The notes below the pieces were generated by a model. It ran no database searches. It had not been told where the DNA came from and saw only the letters and a program-made list of their open reading frames with translations. 9,373 bases of DNA. Origin: Candidatus Bathyarchaeota archaeon. Its GTDB lineage: Archaea > Thermoproteota > Bathyarchaeia > 40CM-2-53-6. Made by a program: the position numbers and the translations under genes. The stretch spans positions 1 to 9,373 of the forward strand of contig VBBE01000114.1 of assembly GCA_005884605.1 (NCBI GenBank). Direction: 5' to 3'. This document shows, in pieces, positions 1 through 5,616 of this stretch; the stretch's first letter is position 1, and each line of letters starts with the position of its first letter.

Positions 1-80
1 AATTGACCAATTGGCTAGAGGTTATGGTGGGTAACCGAACAAAATGCCGGTTAGAAGGACTCCATTGAATATCAGAATAG

Positions 81-290
81 CTCGTCAACCCGCTCTACAA
101 CGACGTTAGAAGTAAAGGCGAGCAGTTCTCACGAGAGTTGTATCTCAAAGCAGACCTAATTCTTACTCCAAAGCGGAAGCTGACAGACCGTCAAATTATC
201 GATGCATTCATTCGTGGACGCGGACTCGACCGGGAACCATTCTCAGACAGGATTCTCAAATCGAGGGTTTCGGTGAGACACACCGGATAG
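81..290 (+). pseudogene. Possible remnant of a protein-coding gene at the left edge
   Basis: A 69-codon open stretch ends with TAG at 288-290. It reads like real protein, with a charged helix-like section containing LTDRQIIDAFIRGRG and then DREPFSDRILKSRV, but it has no ATG or GTG start. The only in-frame candidate is a TTG at 138. The same frame is open from base 3 but interrupted by stops at 66-68 and 78-80. A second frame encodes a basic 21-residue peptide from an ATG at 44 that stops at 107-109, so a frameshifted N-terminus is possible. I do not recognise a family. It may equally be chance open sequence. The rest of bases 1-300 shows nothing else supportable. Confidence 0.22.
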
Positions 291-303
291 AAGCCTCTCT
301 TCA

Positions 304-334
304 AGAGAAAGAAAAGTGGGAGCTAGTGCCCACT
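304..334 (-). terminator. Intrinsic-type terminator of the tRNA-Gln gene
   Basis: On the minus strand, two bases past the encoded CCA, AGTGGG (334-329) and CCCACT (320-315) form a 6-bp stem with an 8-base loop. It is followed immediately by the pyrimidine tract TTTTCTTTCTC at 314-304. Archaeal RNA polymerase terminates at T-rich tracts, and the hairpin may assist. The position directly behind the tRNA fits 3' end formation of the precursor. Confidence 0.6.
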
Positions 335-373
335 GTGGTAGCCCGGGGGAGATTCGAACTCCCGTCAGCAGGT

Positions 374-400
374 TGCTCCAACCCCTCTGTTTGAGGGGAT
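374..400 (-). other. Canonical-position tRNA intron at 37/38
   Basis: This 27-base segment lies between G37 and A38, the usual archaeal intron site. Exon CTCT (positions 32-35) pairs with intron GGAG. The flanking bulges GG^A and CA^A carry the cut sites, and the intron closes with the hairpin CCCCTC-AAACA-GAGGGG. The inner junction has an extra T and a T-T mismatch, so the motif is slightly relaxed. Because the outer helix is the anticodon stem, this intron probably needs the 29/30 intron removed first, or a folding intermediate. Confidence 0.85.
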
Positions 401-408
401 CCAGAGCC

Positions 409-447
409 GACTAGGGACGCTTCCGTGTTTCTGGCCCGAAACGCCCA
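409..447 (-). other. Non-canonical tRNA intron at position 29/30
   Basis: This 39-base segment interrupts the anticodon stem between A29 and G30. A bulge-helix-bulge can be drawn. The 5' bulge is CA^T and the 3' bulge is TC^G. Between them is a short helix of exon bases 24-27 (ATAG) with intron CTAG, three pairs plus an A-G mismatch. The intron itself closes with a nine-pair stem, GGGCGTTTC against GAAGCGTCC, with two G-U pairs, around a 14-base loop. The boundaries cannot be slid without breaking the GCAGG/CCTGC stem. The anticodon stem exists only after this intron is removed. Confidence 0.85.
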
Positions 448-495
448 TGCTATGCTAGACCACTACACCACCGGGCTACAAAGTTCTCGTTTGCC

Positions 496-501
496 GTTTA
501 A
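496..501 (-). promoter_or_regulatory. TATA-like element of tRNA-Gln
   Basis: TTAAAC on the minus strand is centred about 22 bases before the tRNA 5' end at 477, the spacing expected between an archaeal TATA box and the start of transcription. It departs from the best consensus. Confidence 0.4.
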
Positions 502-644
502 CTAGCCATAATAGGTTTCGTTGAATTGGAGAGAGGGGAGAATCAATAGTGGTCGATTATCCACTGTCCCCCCTGGGCCGTTCCCGAAAAACAGGCTGTT
601 GTAAGCTGGGATCCTGAAAAGTTCCTGCTTGGACCCTGTTAAGG

Positions 645-682
645 TGCGAGAAGGGAGGGGACTCGCGAGATCCCCTCACGCA
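645..682. other. Strong hairpin in the gene-free region between tRNA-Gln and tfb
   Basis: GAGGGGA (655-661) and TCCCCTC (671-677) form a 7-bp GC-rich stem, and the intervening CTCGCGAG is itself self-complementary. TGCG (645-648) and CGCA (679-682) add an outer four pairs across an unequal internal loop. No gene overlaps it on either strand that I can support. Its role is unknown. It could belong to an RNA transcribed from the minus strand that also includes the repeat copy at 734-990, or it could terminate such a transcript. Confidence 0.45.
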
Positions 683-733
683 ACTTTGTCCGGCGTTAAC
701 TGAAAGATCGATGTCAAGACGCGCTAAGCAAGC

Positions 734-990
734 AAATCGCCCAGAATCGGCACTGATCTCGAATCCGGGAAAACCCTCAGCATCTCGCCCCTGAATCGTT
801 CGAGGATTGACGTAGATTTCCCGTCTTCTTGCCCTCAAATCTAATTCTGGAATGCCCCCTGAGTCCCCAGACTCGCTGATTATGCGTACCTGACAGCACA
901 TTTCCCTCGCCGAAAAAAGTGGGGATAAGAGCAGACACCTCGCGACACGAGAGCGGTCGAGCGGAAGACTTCGTAAAACCTCTAACTCTG
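734..990 (-). repeat. Diverged ~260-bp repeat, copy A (inverted relative to copy B at 8637-8907)
   Basis: The minus strand here aligns along most of its length with the plus strand at about 8637-8907, with small gaps and roughly 70% identity by eye. The longest exact match is the 14-mer ATCCTCGAACGATT (794-807 here, 8832-8845 there). Other shared blocks include ATAATC-GCGAG, GGCAA-AAGAC-GGAA and GCGAGGTG. Reading frames in the two copies carry unrelated stops and substitutions are not concentrated at third positions, so it does not look protein-coding. It may be a decayed dispersed element or a non-coding RNA family. Together with the hairpin at 645-682 and the palindrome at 1137-1150, it accounts for most of the otherwise gene-free stretch at 480-1220. 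Confidence 0.7.
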
Positions 991-1136
991 CCACCAAAAA
1001 AAAAGCGCTTGCGAGTTTGAAGAATTCCCGGCTGTCCTTCGATCGAAGCTTGGACGCACTCCGGATCGCAGGAACTTATCCGGAAACCTCCCAGACCAGG
1101 AATCCCCTGGCCTAACCTTGAGAGGCAAAGCATCAG

Positions 1137-1150
1137 GTATCTTAAGATAC
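1137..1150. promoter_or_regulatory. Perfect 14-bp palindrome upstream of tfb
   Basis: GTATCTTAAGATAC is a perfect two-fold palindrome about 95-105 bp upstream of the proposed tfb TATA box. Such symmetry suits a dimeric DNA-binding protein. No second copy was noticed in the window, and the operator role is an inference. Confidence 0.35.
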
Positions 1151-1236
1151 AAGATCCGAGGCCTCCGGCTGCAACCGGACTACTGAAATCGATTGGAATG
1201 GCAAGCGTCGGAACCCGACCTAGCCTATATACTTGT

Positions 1237-1253
1237 CGAAACACTTATATTTG
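1237..1253 (+). promoter_or_regulatory. BRE/TATA promoter of tfb
   Basis: CGAAAC (1237-1242) resembles the purine-rich TFB recognition element. It is followed by the AT-rich CTTATATTTG (1244-1253), a TATA box of archaeal type. Transcription would start near 1275, giving a leader of about 90 bases before the ATG at 1365. A second AT-rich site, CTATATA at 1225-1231, could be an alternative. Confidence 0.5.
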
Positions 1254-1364
1254 AAACCGAACGCGTCGCTCTCGCTTTCCGAGCTTGGACTCTTCTAAAG
1301 CGCCTTCCGAAACCGGTCCAGCAAACGGAGATGCACACGGTCCGCGGAGAACCAGGCAAGAACC

Positions 1365-2297
1365 ATGAGCACACCCTCCCCCAGCGCACACCCACCCAAG
1401 GTTCACGTTTGCCCCGAATGCGGGAGCCTCAATCTCATAGAAGACTTCGACCAAGGCGAGACCATCTGCCAAGACTGTGGATTAGTTCTGTCCCAGAACC
1501 TGATGAGTCGCGGACCCGAATGGCGGGCTTTTACCAAGGAGGAAAAGGATGAGAGAGGCCGCGTCGGAATACCCACATCCTTCTCCATTCACGACAAAGG
1601 ACTCTCAACAGTTATCGACCGAGTCAACAGAGACGCGTTCGGCAGACAATTACCCTTCGAGACAAGAATGGAAATGCTCCGTCTTCGGAAATGGCAAATC
1701 CGGACCAGAGTACACTCATCATCCGATCGCAACCTAGCCCAGGCAATGGCCGAGCTTGACCGTCTAACAGACAGGTTACACGTACCGGCCAACGTCAAAG
1801 AAGACTCGGCAGTCGTATACCGAAAGGCACTCGACAGCGGACTTGTCAGAGGACGCTCAATTGCCGCAATAGCAGCCGCATCCTTATACGCAGCCTGCAG
1901 ATCTAGCGAGACGCCCCGAACCCTCAAAGAAGTAGCATCAGCAAGTAGAATCAAGAAGAAAGACGTCGCACGCTGCTACCGCCTCCTACTGAGAGAGCTA
2001 GAAATGTCAATGCCGGTCGAAGACCCGATTCGTTGCATATCAAAAATTGCCAGCCGAGCCGAAATCACAATACAGACACAGCAATCTGCGATTCAAGTAC
2101 TGAAAGACGCACGAAATAAGGGAGTTGTAGCCGGCAAGGATCCGATGGGCCTAGCCGCGGCAGCACTCTACGTTGCCTGTGTCCTCCAAAGAGAAAAGAA
2201 GACTCAAAAGGAAATCGCGGAGATTGCTAACGTTACCGAGGTCACTGTGCGGAATAGGTACAAGGGTCTGAAAGACGCCCTTGGTCTGACTGCTTAA
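1365..2297 (+). CDS. tfb: Transcription initiation factor B (TFB, TFIIB-type)
   Basis: This general transcription factor bridges the TATA-bound TBP and RNA polymerase and helps open the promoter. At 310 residues it is full length for archaeal TFB. Residues 16-38 carry the zinc ribbon (C16-PE-C19 and C35-QD-C38). Residues about 50-90 form the B-reader/B-linker region, with the conserved pattern GIPTSFSIHDKGLSTVIDR. Two cyclin-like repeats follow at about 110-205 and 210-305. The second ends in a helix-turn-helix (KTQKEIAEIANVTEVTVRNRY) that would contact the BRE. The ATG at 1365 is chosen because the zinc ribbon starts soon after it. No strong Shine-Dalgarno sequence is seen. The gene has a long leader and a palindrome upstream, so it may be regulated. 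Many archaea have several TFB genes, and this one cannot be ranked among them from the window. Confidence 0.97.
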   Translation: MSTPSPSAHPPKVHVCPECGSLNLIEDFDQGETICQDCGLVLSQNLMSRGPEWRAFTKEEKDERGRVGIPTSFSIHDKGLSTVIDRVNRDAFGRQLPFETRMEMLRLRKWQIRTRVHSSSDRNLAQAMAELDRLTDRLHVPANVKEDSAVVYRKALDSGLVRGRSIAAIAAASLYAACRSSETPRTLKEVASASRIKKKDVARCYRLLLRELEMSMPVEDPIRCISKIASRAEITIQTQQSAIQVLKDARNKGVVAGKDPMGLAAAALYVACVLQREKKTQKEIAEIANVTEVTVRNRYKGLKDALGLTA

Positions 2298-2304
2298 ACC
2301 GGTT

Positions 2305-2553
2305 CTAGCGTAGATACTGGCGCATGCTCTGAATGTTGTTGAATACAGTAGCCCACTGGGGCGAAGGATTCGGCTTTGTCGTGCTATATCCAGTCATGGA
2401 AATCGAGAATTTCACCCGTGGATCCCTAGAGTAGTAATAGATAATGTCCAGTTTTTTCTTTGGATTCGCATTATAGAGACTCCTCTTCAAAGCGTTGAAA
2501 AGGTATTTGTTAAAGAACTCCAGCTCAATCGAGACGGTTATCCGCTCACTCAA
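2305..2553 (-). CDS. Small conserved-looking protein, possibly Pcc1-like (KEOPS subunit)
   Basis: An 82-residue protein convergent with tfb, only 7 bases apart. The start is TTG at 2553, supported by AGAAGG at 2566-2561. It opens with an amphipathic strand (TVSIELEF), then a helix (NKYLFNALKRSL), two further strands (KKKLDIIYYY, VKFSISM) and a C-terminal helix ending NIQSMRQYLR. This order, the length and the ending recall archaeal Pcc1 (strand-helix-strand-strand-helix with an ALR...NSYLRW ending), the dimerising subunit of the KEOPS tRNA t6A complex. The key ALR/NSYLR residues are only loosely matched, so the assignment is a guess from shape. If it is not Pcc1, it is an unrecognised small protein. 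Confidence 0.5.
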   Translation of the reverse strand: MSERITVSIELEFFNKYLFNALKRSLYNANPKKKLDIIYYYSRDPRVKFSISMTGYSTTKPNPSPQWATVFNNIQSMRQYLR

Positions 2554-2580
2554 TCGAGAACCTTCTAACTCGCCTTACCG

Positions 2581-2587
2581 TATATAC
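2581..2587 (-). promoter_or_regulatory. TATA box of the 2305-2553 gene
   Basis: On the minus strand GTATATA lies about 30 bases before the TTG start. This places transcription initiation near 2560, close to the AGAAGG ribosome site at 2566-2561. A second AT-rich site about 15 bp further upstream (AATAGGTATA, 2605-2596) would give a slightly longer leader that includes the ribosome site. Which one is used cannot be decided by eye. Confidence 0.4.
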
Positions 2588-2610
2588 CGGCTATACCTAT
2601 TTATCGATAG

Positions 2611-2795
2611 CCCCTGGAGCCGACTAAACTTCAATTAGTCCGCTGGAAAGCGCTGGAAACCCTTGGCAATACCGAGAGATTTGAAGGAATAAGCAGGCTA
2701 GGGCTCAATCTGGCTGCCCACCCCCGGGGCCCCAGATTCGTTCCCTTGCTGCGTCCCCGTGGTTACAATCAGGATTTTACCCCTTCGGTATAGGA
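2611..2795 (+). ncRNA. Candidate structured RNA or structured leader of unknown class
   Basis: This gene-free stretch is dense in complementary segments. GACTAA (2622-2627) pairs with TTAGTC (2635-2640), extended by AGC/GCT across a C-C mismatch. ATACCGA (2669-2675) pairs with TCGGTAT (2785-2791). Inside that lies a nested series: GCAG/CTGC (2693-2696, 2749-2752), AGGG/CCCT (2700-2703, 2743-2746), AATCTGG/CCAGATT (2707-2713, 2732-2738) and GCCC/GGGC (2716-2719, 2727-2730). A direct repeat, CGCTGGAAA, sits at 2641 and 2651. I checked for SRP RNA, RNase P RNA, C/D box and tRNA hallmarks and found none. AT-rich sites at 2581-2604 could drive plus-strand transcription. It could also be the 5' leader of the small gene at 2812. 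The structure is symmetric enough that the strand is uncertain. Confidence 0.4.
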
Positions 2796-2811
2796 CTCAC
2801 AAGAGGAAAGC

Positions 2812-2895
2812 ATGACGGAAAGGACGACCATAATTATTGCTCTTGGGATGGCTTGGCTGTTCTGGTTCCTTTTCTTCCTTTACCTCGGTGTCTAA
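2812..2895 (+). CDS. Single-pass membrane micropeptide, 27 aa
   Basis: The ATG at 2812 is preceded by AAGAGGAAAGC, a convincing ribosome-binding site. The predicted peptide begins MTERTTIIIALGMAW, continues with a phenylalanine- and tryptophan-rich hydrophobic run, and ends LYLGV before TAA. Residues about 7-26 would span the membrane once, leaving a short charged N-terminal tail. The gene sits just after the structured stretch and 85 bp before aIF1, which has its own TATA box. No family is recognised. The ribosome site and the uninterrupted hydrophobic helix are the reasons for calling it, and chance cannot be excluded at this length. Confidence 0.5.
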   Translation: MTERTTIIIALGMAWLFWFLFFLYLGV

Positions 2896-2916
2896 TCTAT
2901 CTCTTCTGAGGGCACG

Positions 2917-2925
2917 CTTAAATAC
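2917..2925 (+). promoter_or_regulatory. TATA box of the aIF1 operon
   Basis: CTTAAATAC matches the archaeal TATA pattern and would place transcription start near 2946. That leaves a leader of about 35 bases with GGGAG at 2961-2965 ahead of the ATG at 2981. Confidence 0.6.
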
Positions 2926-2980
2926 GCAAGCCAGCTATACAAACTCGTGGACGATTACAAGGGAGAACTGGGCTTCTAGA

Positions 2981-3289
2981 ATGGCCGACGTGTGTTCCAC
3001 CTGCGGCCTTCCCAAAGACCTCTGCGTCTGTGGCACCATCAGCATGGAGCAGCAGACTGTAAAAGTGCGCATGGAAATGCGCAAATGGGGGAAACCTGCG
3101 ACCATAGTTGAAGGCATCGATGGCAAAAGTGTGGACCTGCCAGACCTAGCAACAAAATTGAAAACTTACTGTGCCTGCGGCGGGACATCTAAGAACAATG
3201 CCATCATATTGCAAGGAGACCATCGTGACAAGGTGAAGAAGGTTCTGGTTGGATACGGCTTTCCCGAAACAAGCATAGAGCTTCACTAA
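2981..3289 (+). CDS. Translation initiation factor aIF1 (SUI1 family) with N-terminal zinc finger
   Basis: aIF1 binds the small ribosomal subunit near the P site and keeps start-codon selection accurate. The 102-residue protein starts at ATG 2981. A longer in-frame start at 2837 is rejected because it would add 48 residues overlapping the TATA box and the micropeptide gene. Residues 5-17 form a putative zinc finger, C5-ST-C8-GLPKDL-C15-V-C17, an extension common in aIF1 of Nitrososphaeria-type archaea. Residues about 25-102 are the SUI1 domain, with the basic loop MRKWGKPATIVEGID and the hallmark YCACGGTSKNN...ILQGDHRDKV and LVGYGFPE. The zinc-ribbon gene starts 13 bases after its stop, so the two are probably co-transcribed. 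Confidence 0.96.
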   Translation: MADVCSTCGLPKDLCVCGTISMEQQTVKVRMEMRKWGKPATIVEGIDGKSVDLPDLATKLKTYCACGGTSKNNAIILQGDHRDKVKKVLVGYGFPETSIELH

Positions 3290-3302
3290 GCGGCTGTAGA
3301 GC

Positions 3303-3500
3303 ATGTCCAGTCTTAAAGAAGTCCTTGGCTCATTTAGGCGAGGCCCGACGGTCCTACGAGCATGTCCCCAATGCGGTTCAACCGTCGTAAGATCTCGAAT
3401 GCCACTGGAGGGATCCATGTTGCCTGTAACCTATGTGTGTAGGAACTGCGGATATCAGGGGTTCGTCGCCTTAGAGGAGGAGCGGGAAACCGAATCCTAG
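3303..3500 (+). CDS. Small zinc-ribbon protein
   Basis: A 65-residue protein with two knuckles, C21-PQ-C24 and C46-RN-C49, about 21 residues apart. The second is followed by GYQGF, the classical rubredoxin-like zinc ribbon of small archaeal nucleic-acid-binding proteins. The C-terminus is acidic (LEEERETES). It starts at ATG 3303, 13 bases downstream of the aIF1 stop, with no separate promoter seen, so a joint mRNA is likely. That suggests, but does not show, a link to translation or RNA. It converges on the glycosyltransferase gene with a 13-base gap. The exact function is not recognised. Confidence 0.85.
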   Translation: MSSLKEVLGSFRRGPTVLRACPQCGSTVVRSRMPLEGSMLPVTYVCRNCGYQGFVALEEERETES

Positions 3501-3513
3501 AAGAGGTCTGGTT

Positions 3514-4617
3514 TCAAGACACTCGAAGGACTCTTGCAATTTCTGATTCGAAAACCTCTGGTCGGAACTGCTGAGCCCTGGCGGACGCGGCTGCCGACAA
3601 CTTCTCGCGAAGCTGATCGTTTTCAGTAAGCTTTACGATCTGTCGTGCTGCAACGGGCAGCTCACGCCATCGAAAACCCACGTCATTGGTCACAATCTCT
3701 ATGGGTCCCCCGCTATCATGGACAATCGGGACACATCCGGCAGCCATAGCCTCAACTATAGTTATCCCGAAATGCTCATCCTTAGCACAATGAACATACG
3801 CCATCGCTCTTCCAAGAAGATCCTTTGCTTTTCTTAGCGGTAAGAGAACGAACGAAACATTTTCTGGTGCCGTTCTTCTCAACTGCTCAAAGTACGCTGA
3901 AGTTCCATCCGGGAGACTTCCTATTGCGACAAATCTTGTCGTAGGAACCATTCGAGCCAATTCAACGAAGAAGTGGAATCTTTTCTCCGGAACGAACCTT
4001 CCGACGGTTACCACCAGATTCTCCCTTGGCTGCATCCTATCGAGTTGTGAATAGACTTCGACTGGGCAAGGTGGGTACACGGTTAGGGAATCGCGCCGCC
4101 ACGTCCTCTGCACGAATTCTCGGGTAAAATCGGAGACGCTTAGAAAGACTCTAACGCGGCGAACGCGATTCCGATAATAGGCGCTTGCCGGCCGATAGTA
4201 CAAGCGCCAGATTGGAGAGGTCGACGATTGTAGATGAGAGAAGTATTCGGGAAAATAGCAATACTGTATGACCGGAATGCGTGTTGAAGGTACGTAGCCG
4301 ATATCTTGTGTGCTAAGCAAGATATCATAAGTATATCGCGAAACAATTCGCTTGATCCGAACCCTGTGATATGCTATCCTTTGGTAGAGGAGTGCCCGAG
4401 GCCCGAGGTGTGGCTTGAAGGGAGGGTAATAGGATCGGTTGACTTTTTCGAACAGCCCATTGTAACCATAAAAGTCCTCGAAACTCGCTTCGTCGAATTC
4501 CTCGCTTACTAGCGTAATCTCGTGGCCGGCTTTGGTCGCAGCGAGGATCGAGTGAATTGCAACCCTTTCGCCGCCGCCCTTAACACTTAGTCGAGGATGA
4601 ACGAGGAGTACCTTCAT
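3514..4617 (-). CDS. GT4-family glycosyltransferase, ALG11-like
   Basis: A 367-residue GT-B fold enzyme of full family length with no membrane segment, expected to act at the cytoplasmic face of the membrane. The N-terminal acceptor domain begins MKVLLVHPRLSVKGGGERVA, with the glycine-rich loop at residues 14-19. QYCYFPEYFSH (118-128) resembles the corresponding region of ALG11/ALG2 mannosyltransferases. The C-terminal donor domain has GRFVPEKR (206-213) and the EX7E signature EHFGITIVEAMAAGC (281-295), followed by HDSGGPIEIV. These match ALG11-like alpha-mannosyltransferases that extend lipid-linked oligosaccharides for N-glycosylation. Donor and acceptor cannot be read from sequence. It is the last gene of the cassette, 39 bases after the epimerase stop, without a clear ribosome site. 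Confidence 0.9.
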   Translation of the reverse strand: MKVLLVHPRLSVKGGGERVAIHSILAATKAGHEITLVSEEFDEASFEDFYGYNGLFEKVNRSYYPPFKPHLGPRALLYQRIAYHRVRIKRIVSRYTYDILLSTQDIGYVPSTRIPVIQYCYFPEYFSHLQSSTSPIWRLYYRPASAYYRNRVRRVRVFLSVSDFTREFVQRTWRRDSLTVYPPCPVEVYSQLDRMQPRENLVVTVGRFVPEKRFHFFVELARMVPTTRFVAIGSLPDGTSAYFEQLRRTAPENVSFVLLPLRKAKDLLGRAMAYVHCAKDEHFGITIVEAMAAGCVPIVHDSGGPIEIVTNDVGFRWRELPVAARQIVKLTENDQLREKLSAAASARAQQFRPEVFESEIARVLRVS

Positions 4618-4656
4618 GGACTAACCGCAGTTATCTGAAGCCAAATCGATGGCTGT

Positions 4657-5616
4657 TTACCTGTTCTTAGACCTCCACATCTCTACCGTGAGCTTTAATC
4701 CCTCTTGAAGGGTATGGGACGGCTTCCACCCTAGCTCCTTTGATATTTTGGAATTGTCAAGTACTAGATACTGGGGGTCTTGTGACTTCGGCCGCTGAGG
4801 GTACCCGGGCGGATATGATCCAAAGACAATCTTCCCCTTGAATCCTGTCATTGCCGTTAACAATTTCGCTAATTCAGAATTCGTAACCGGGTTGCCCGGT
4901 GATACGTTATAGACTTGGCCGATCGCCTTGGGTGACTTGCCAGCTAGGATGTAGCTGCTAACATGGTCTTCTGCAAACATGTAGTCTCGGATTGAGTCAG
5001 GAGCTCCAACGTAGCAAGTTTCTCCTGCCAGCATTTTCGATATAAGATATTCGGTGTAGAACCCTCCTTCGCCGGTTCTTCCATAGCTATTGATAGGTCG
5101 AAGCACTGTTCCCTTTAGATGATAAACTCGGTCAGCCATCTGCACGTACTGATCGGCGGCGGATTTTGTAACCGCGTATGGGGACGCAGGATTGAGAATC
5201 GCTTCTTCTCTAATAGGCCGGTTGCCTTCTTGCCAGCCGTACACTTCGGCGGTCGAAGCCGCGATGAGTCGTGCGTTAGGCGCTTCCCTCAGGATCGCAT
5301 GAACTAGGTTGACCGTTCCCTCGAAGTTTGTCGCGATGTACGGATAAGGATCGTCAAAAGACAACCTGACAGGAGTCAGCGCTCCGAGATGAAAAATTAT
5401 CTCTGGCTCCGAGGCATCCACTGCGGACATAATCGAATGGAAGGTTCCAAGATCTCCTTCGATAAGATGAACTTGGGAAATTACATCTCTGATTCTACTC
5501 AGTTCTCTTTCAGACGAGTGCCTGACCAAACCGTGGACATTGTAACCGTCCTTAACGAGCCTAGAAGCTAACCTTGAACCTATGAATCCAGTTATTCCTG
5601 TAATGAGCACGTTCAT
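4657..5616 (-). CDS. NAD-dependent sugar-nucleotide epimerase/dehydratase (extended SDR)
   Basis: A 319-residue extended short-chain dehydrogenase that oxidises a nucleotide sugar at C4 and then epimerises, dehydrates or reduces it. TGITGFIGS at residues 6-14 is the NAD(P)-binding glycine motif (G7, G10, G13). HLGAL at 76-80 follows the fourth strand. STAEVYG at 121-127 supplies the catalytic threonine, and SPYAVTK gives the Y147-xxx-K151 pair. RPINSYGRTG (173-182) and IRDYMFAEDHV (209-219) are substrate-domain signatures. The pattern resembles GDP-mannose 4,6-dehydratase/RmlB/GalE relatives, but the exact reaction is not determined. AAAGGAGAG lies about 8-10 bases before the ATG, which overlaps the nucleotidyltransferase stop as ATGA, implying translational coupling and a shared substrate. 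Confidence 0.93.
   Translation of the reverse strand: MNVLITGITGFIGSRLASRLVKDGYNVHGLVRHSSERELSRIRDVISQVHLIEGDLGTFHSIMSAVDASEPEIIFHLGALTPVRLSFDDPYPYIATNFEGTVNLVHAILREAPNARLIAASTAEVYGWQEGNRPIREEAILNPASPYAVTKSAADQYVQMADRVYHLKGTVLRPINSYGRTGEGGFYTEYLISKMLAGETCYVGAPDSIRDYMFAEDHVSSYILAGKSPKAIGQVYNVSPGNPVTNSELAKLLTAMTGFKGKIVFGSYPPGYPQRPKSQDPQYLVLDNSKISKELGWKPSHTLQEGLKLTVEMWRSKNR

Larger units (their letters stand above)
336..477 (-). tRNA. tRNA-Gln (anticodon CUG) with two introns and encoded CCA
   Basis: Reading the minus strand, the acceptor stem AGCCCGG (477-471) pairs with CCGGGCT (346-340), followed by discriminator A339 and genomically encoded CCA (338-336). The D-arm is at 468-452. The T-arm is GGGAG-TTCGAAT-CTCCC (363-347), and the four-base variable region is TGAC (367-364). 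The anticodon stem only becomes a perfect helix, GCAGG/CCTGC, if two segments are removed: 447-409 (39 bases) after position 29, and 400-374 (27 bases) after position 37. The loop is then C-U-CUG-G-A with the anticodon at 404-402. Removal leaves a 76-base mature tRNA including CCA. A1-U72, discriminator A and the CUG anticodon fit glutamine. Introns of this type are cut by the archaeal tRNA splicing endonuclease at bulge-helix-bulge motifs and then ligated, probably by RtcB. Confidence 0.93.

Noticed and set aside
336..477. Reading the tRNA as class II (Leu/Ser) with a long variable arm, or as tRNA-Glu using the TTTC at 442-439
   Set aside because: The variable region is the four-base TGAC, the acceptor begins A1-U72 with discriminator A, and only the two-intron model gives a perfect anticodon stem and a seven-base CTCTGGA loop.
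557..1244. Two long minus-strand open frames (557-997 and 777-1244)
   Set aside because: They overlap each other, have low-complexity Arg/Ser/Gly-rich translations with no motif, and cover the non-coding repeat and hairpin. The matching frame in repeat copy B is not preserved.
2611..2795. SRP (7S) RNA or RNase P RNA
   Set aside because: The helix-8 GNAR/AGCAG signature of SRP RNA and the GAGGAAAGTC/ACAGAA signatures of RNase P were not found on either strand, and the length is short for both.
2837..2980. Upstream extension of aIF1 to the first in-frame start
   Set aside because: The extension overlaps the micropeptide gene and the TATA box at 2917-2925 and has no homology to the family, whose members start just before the zinc finger.
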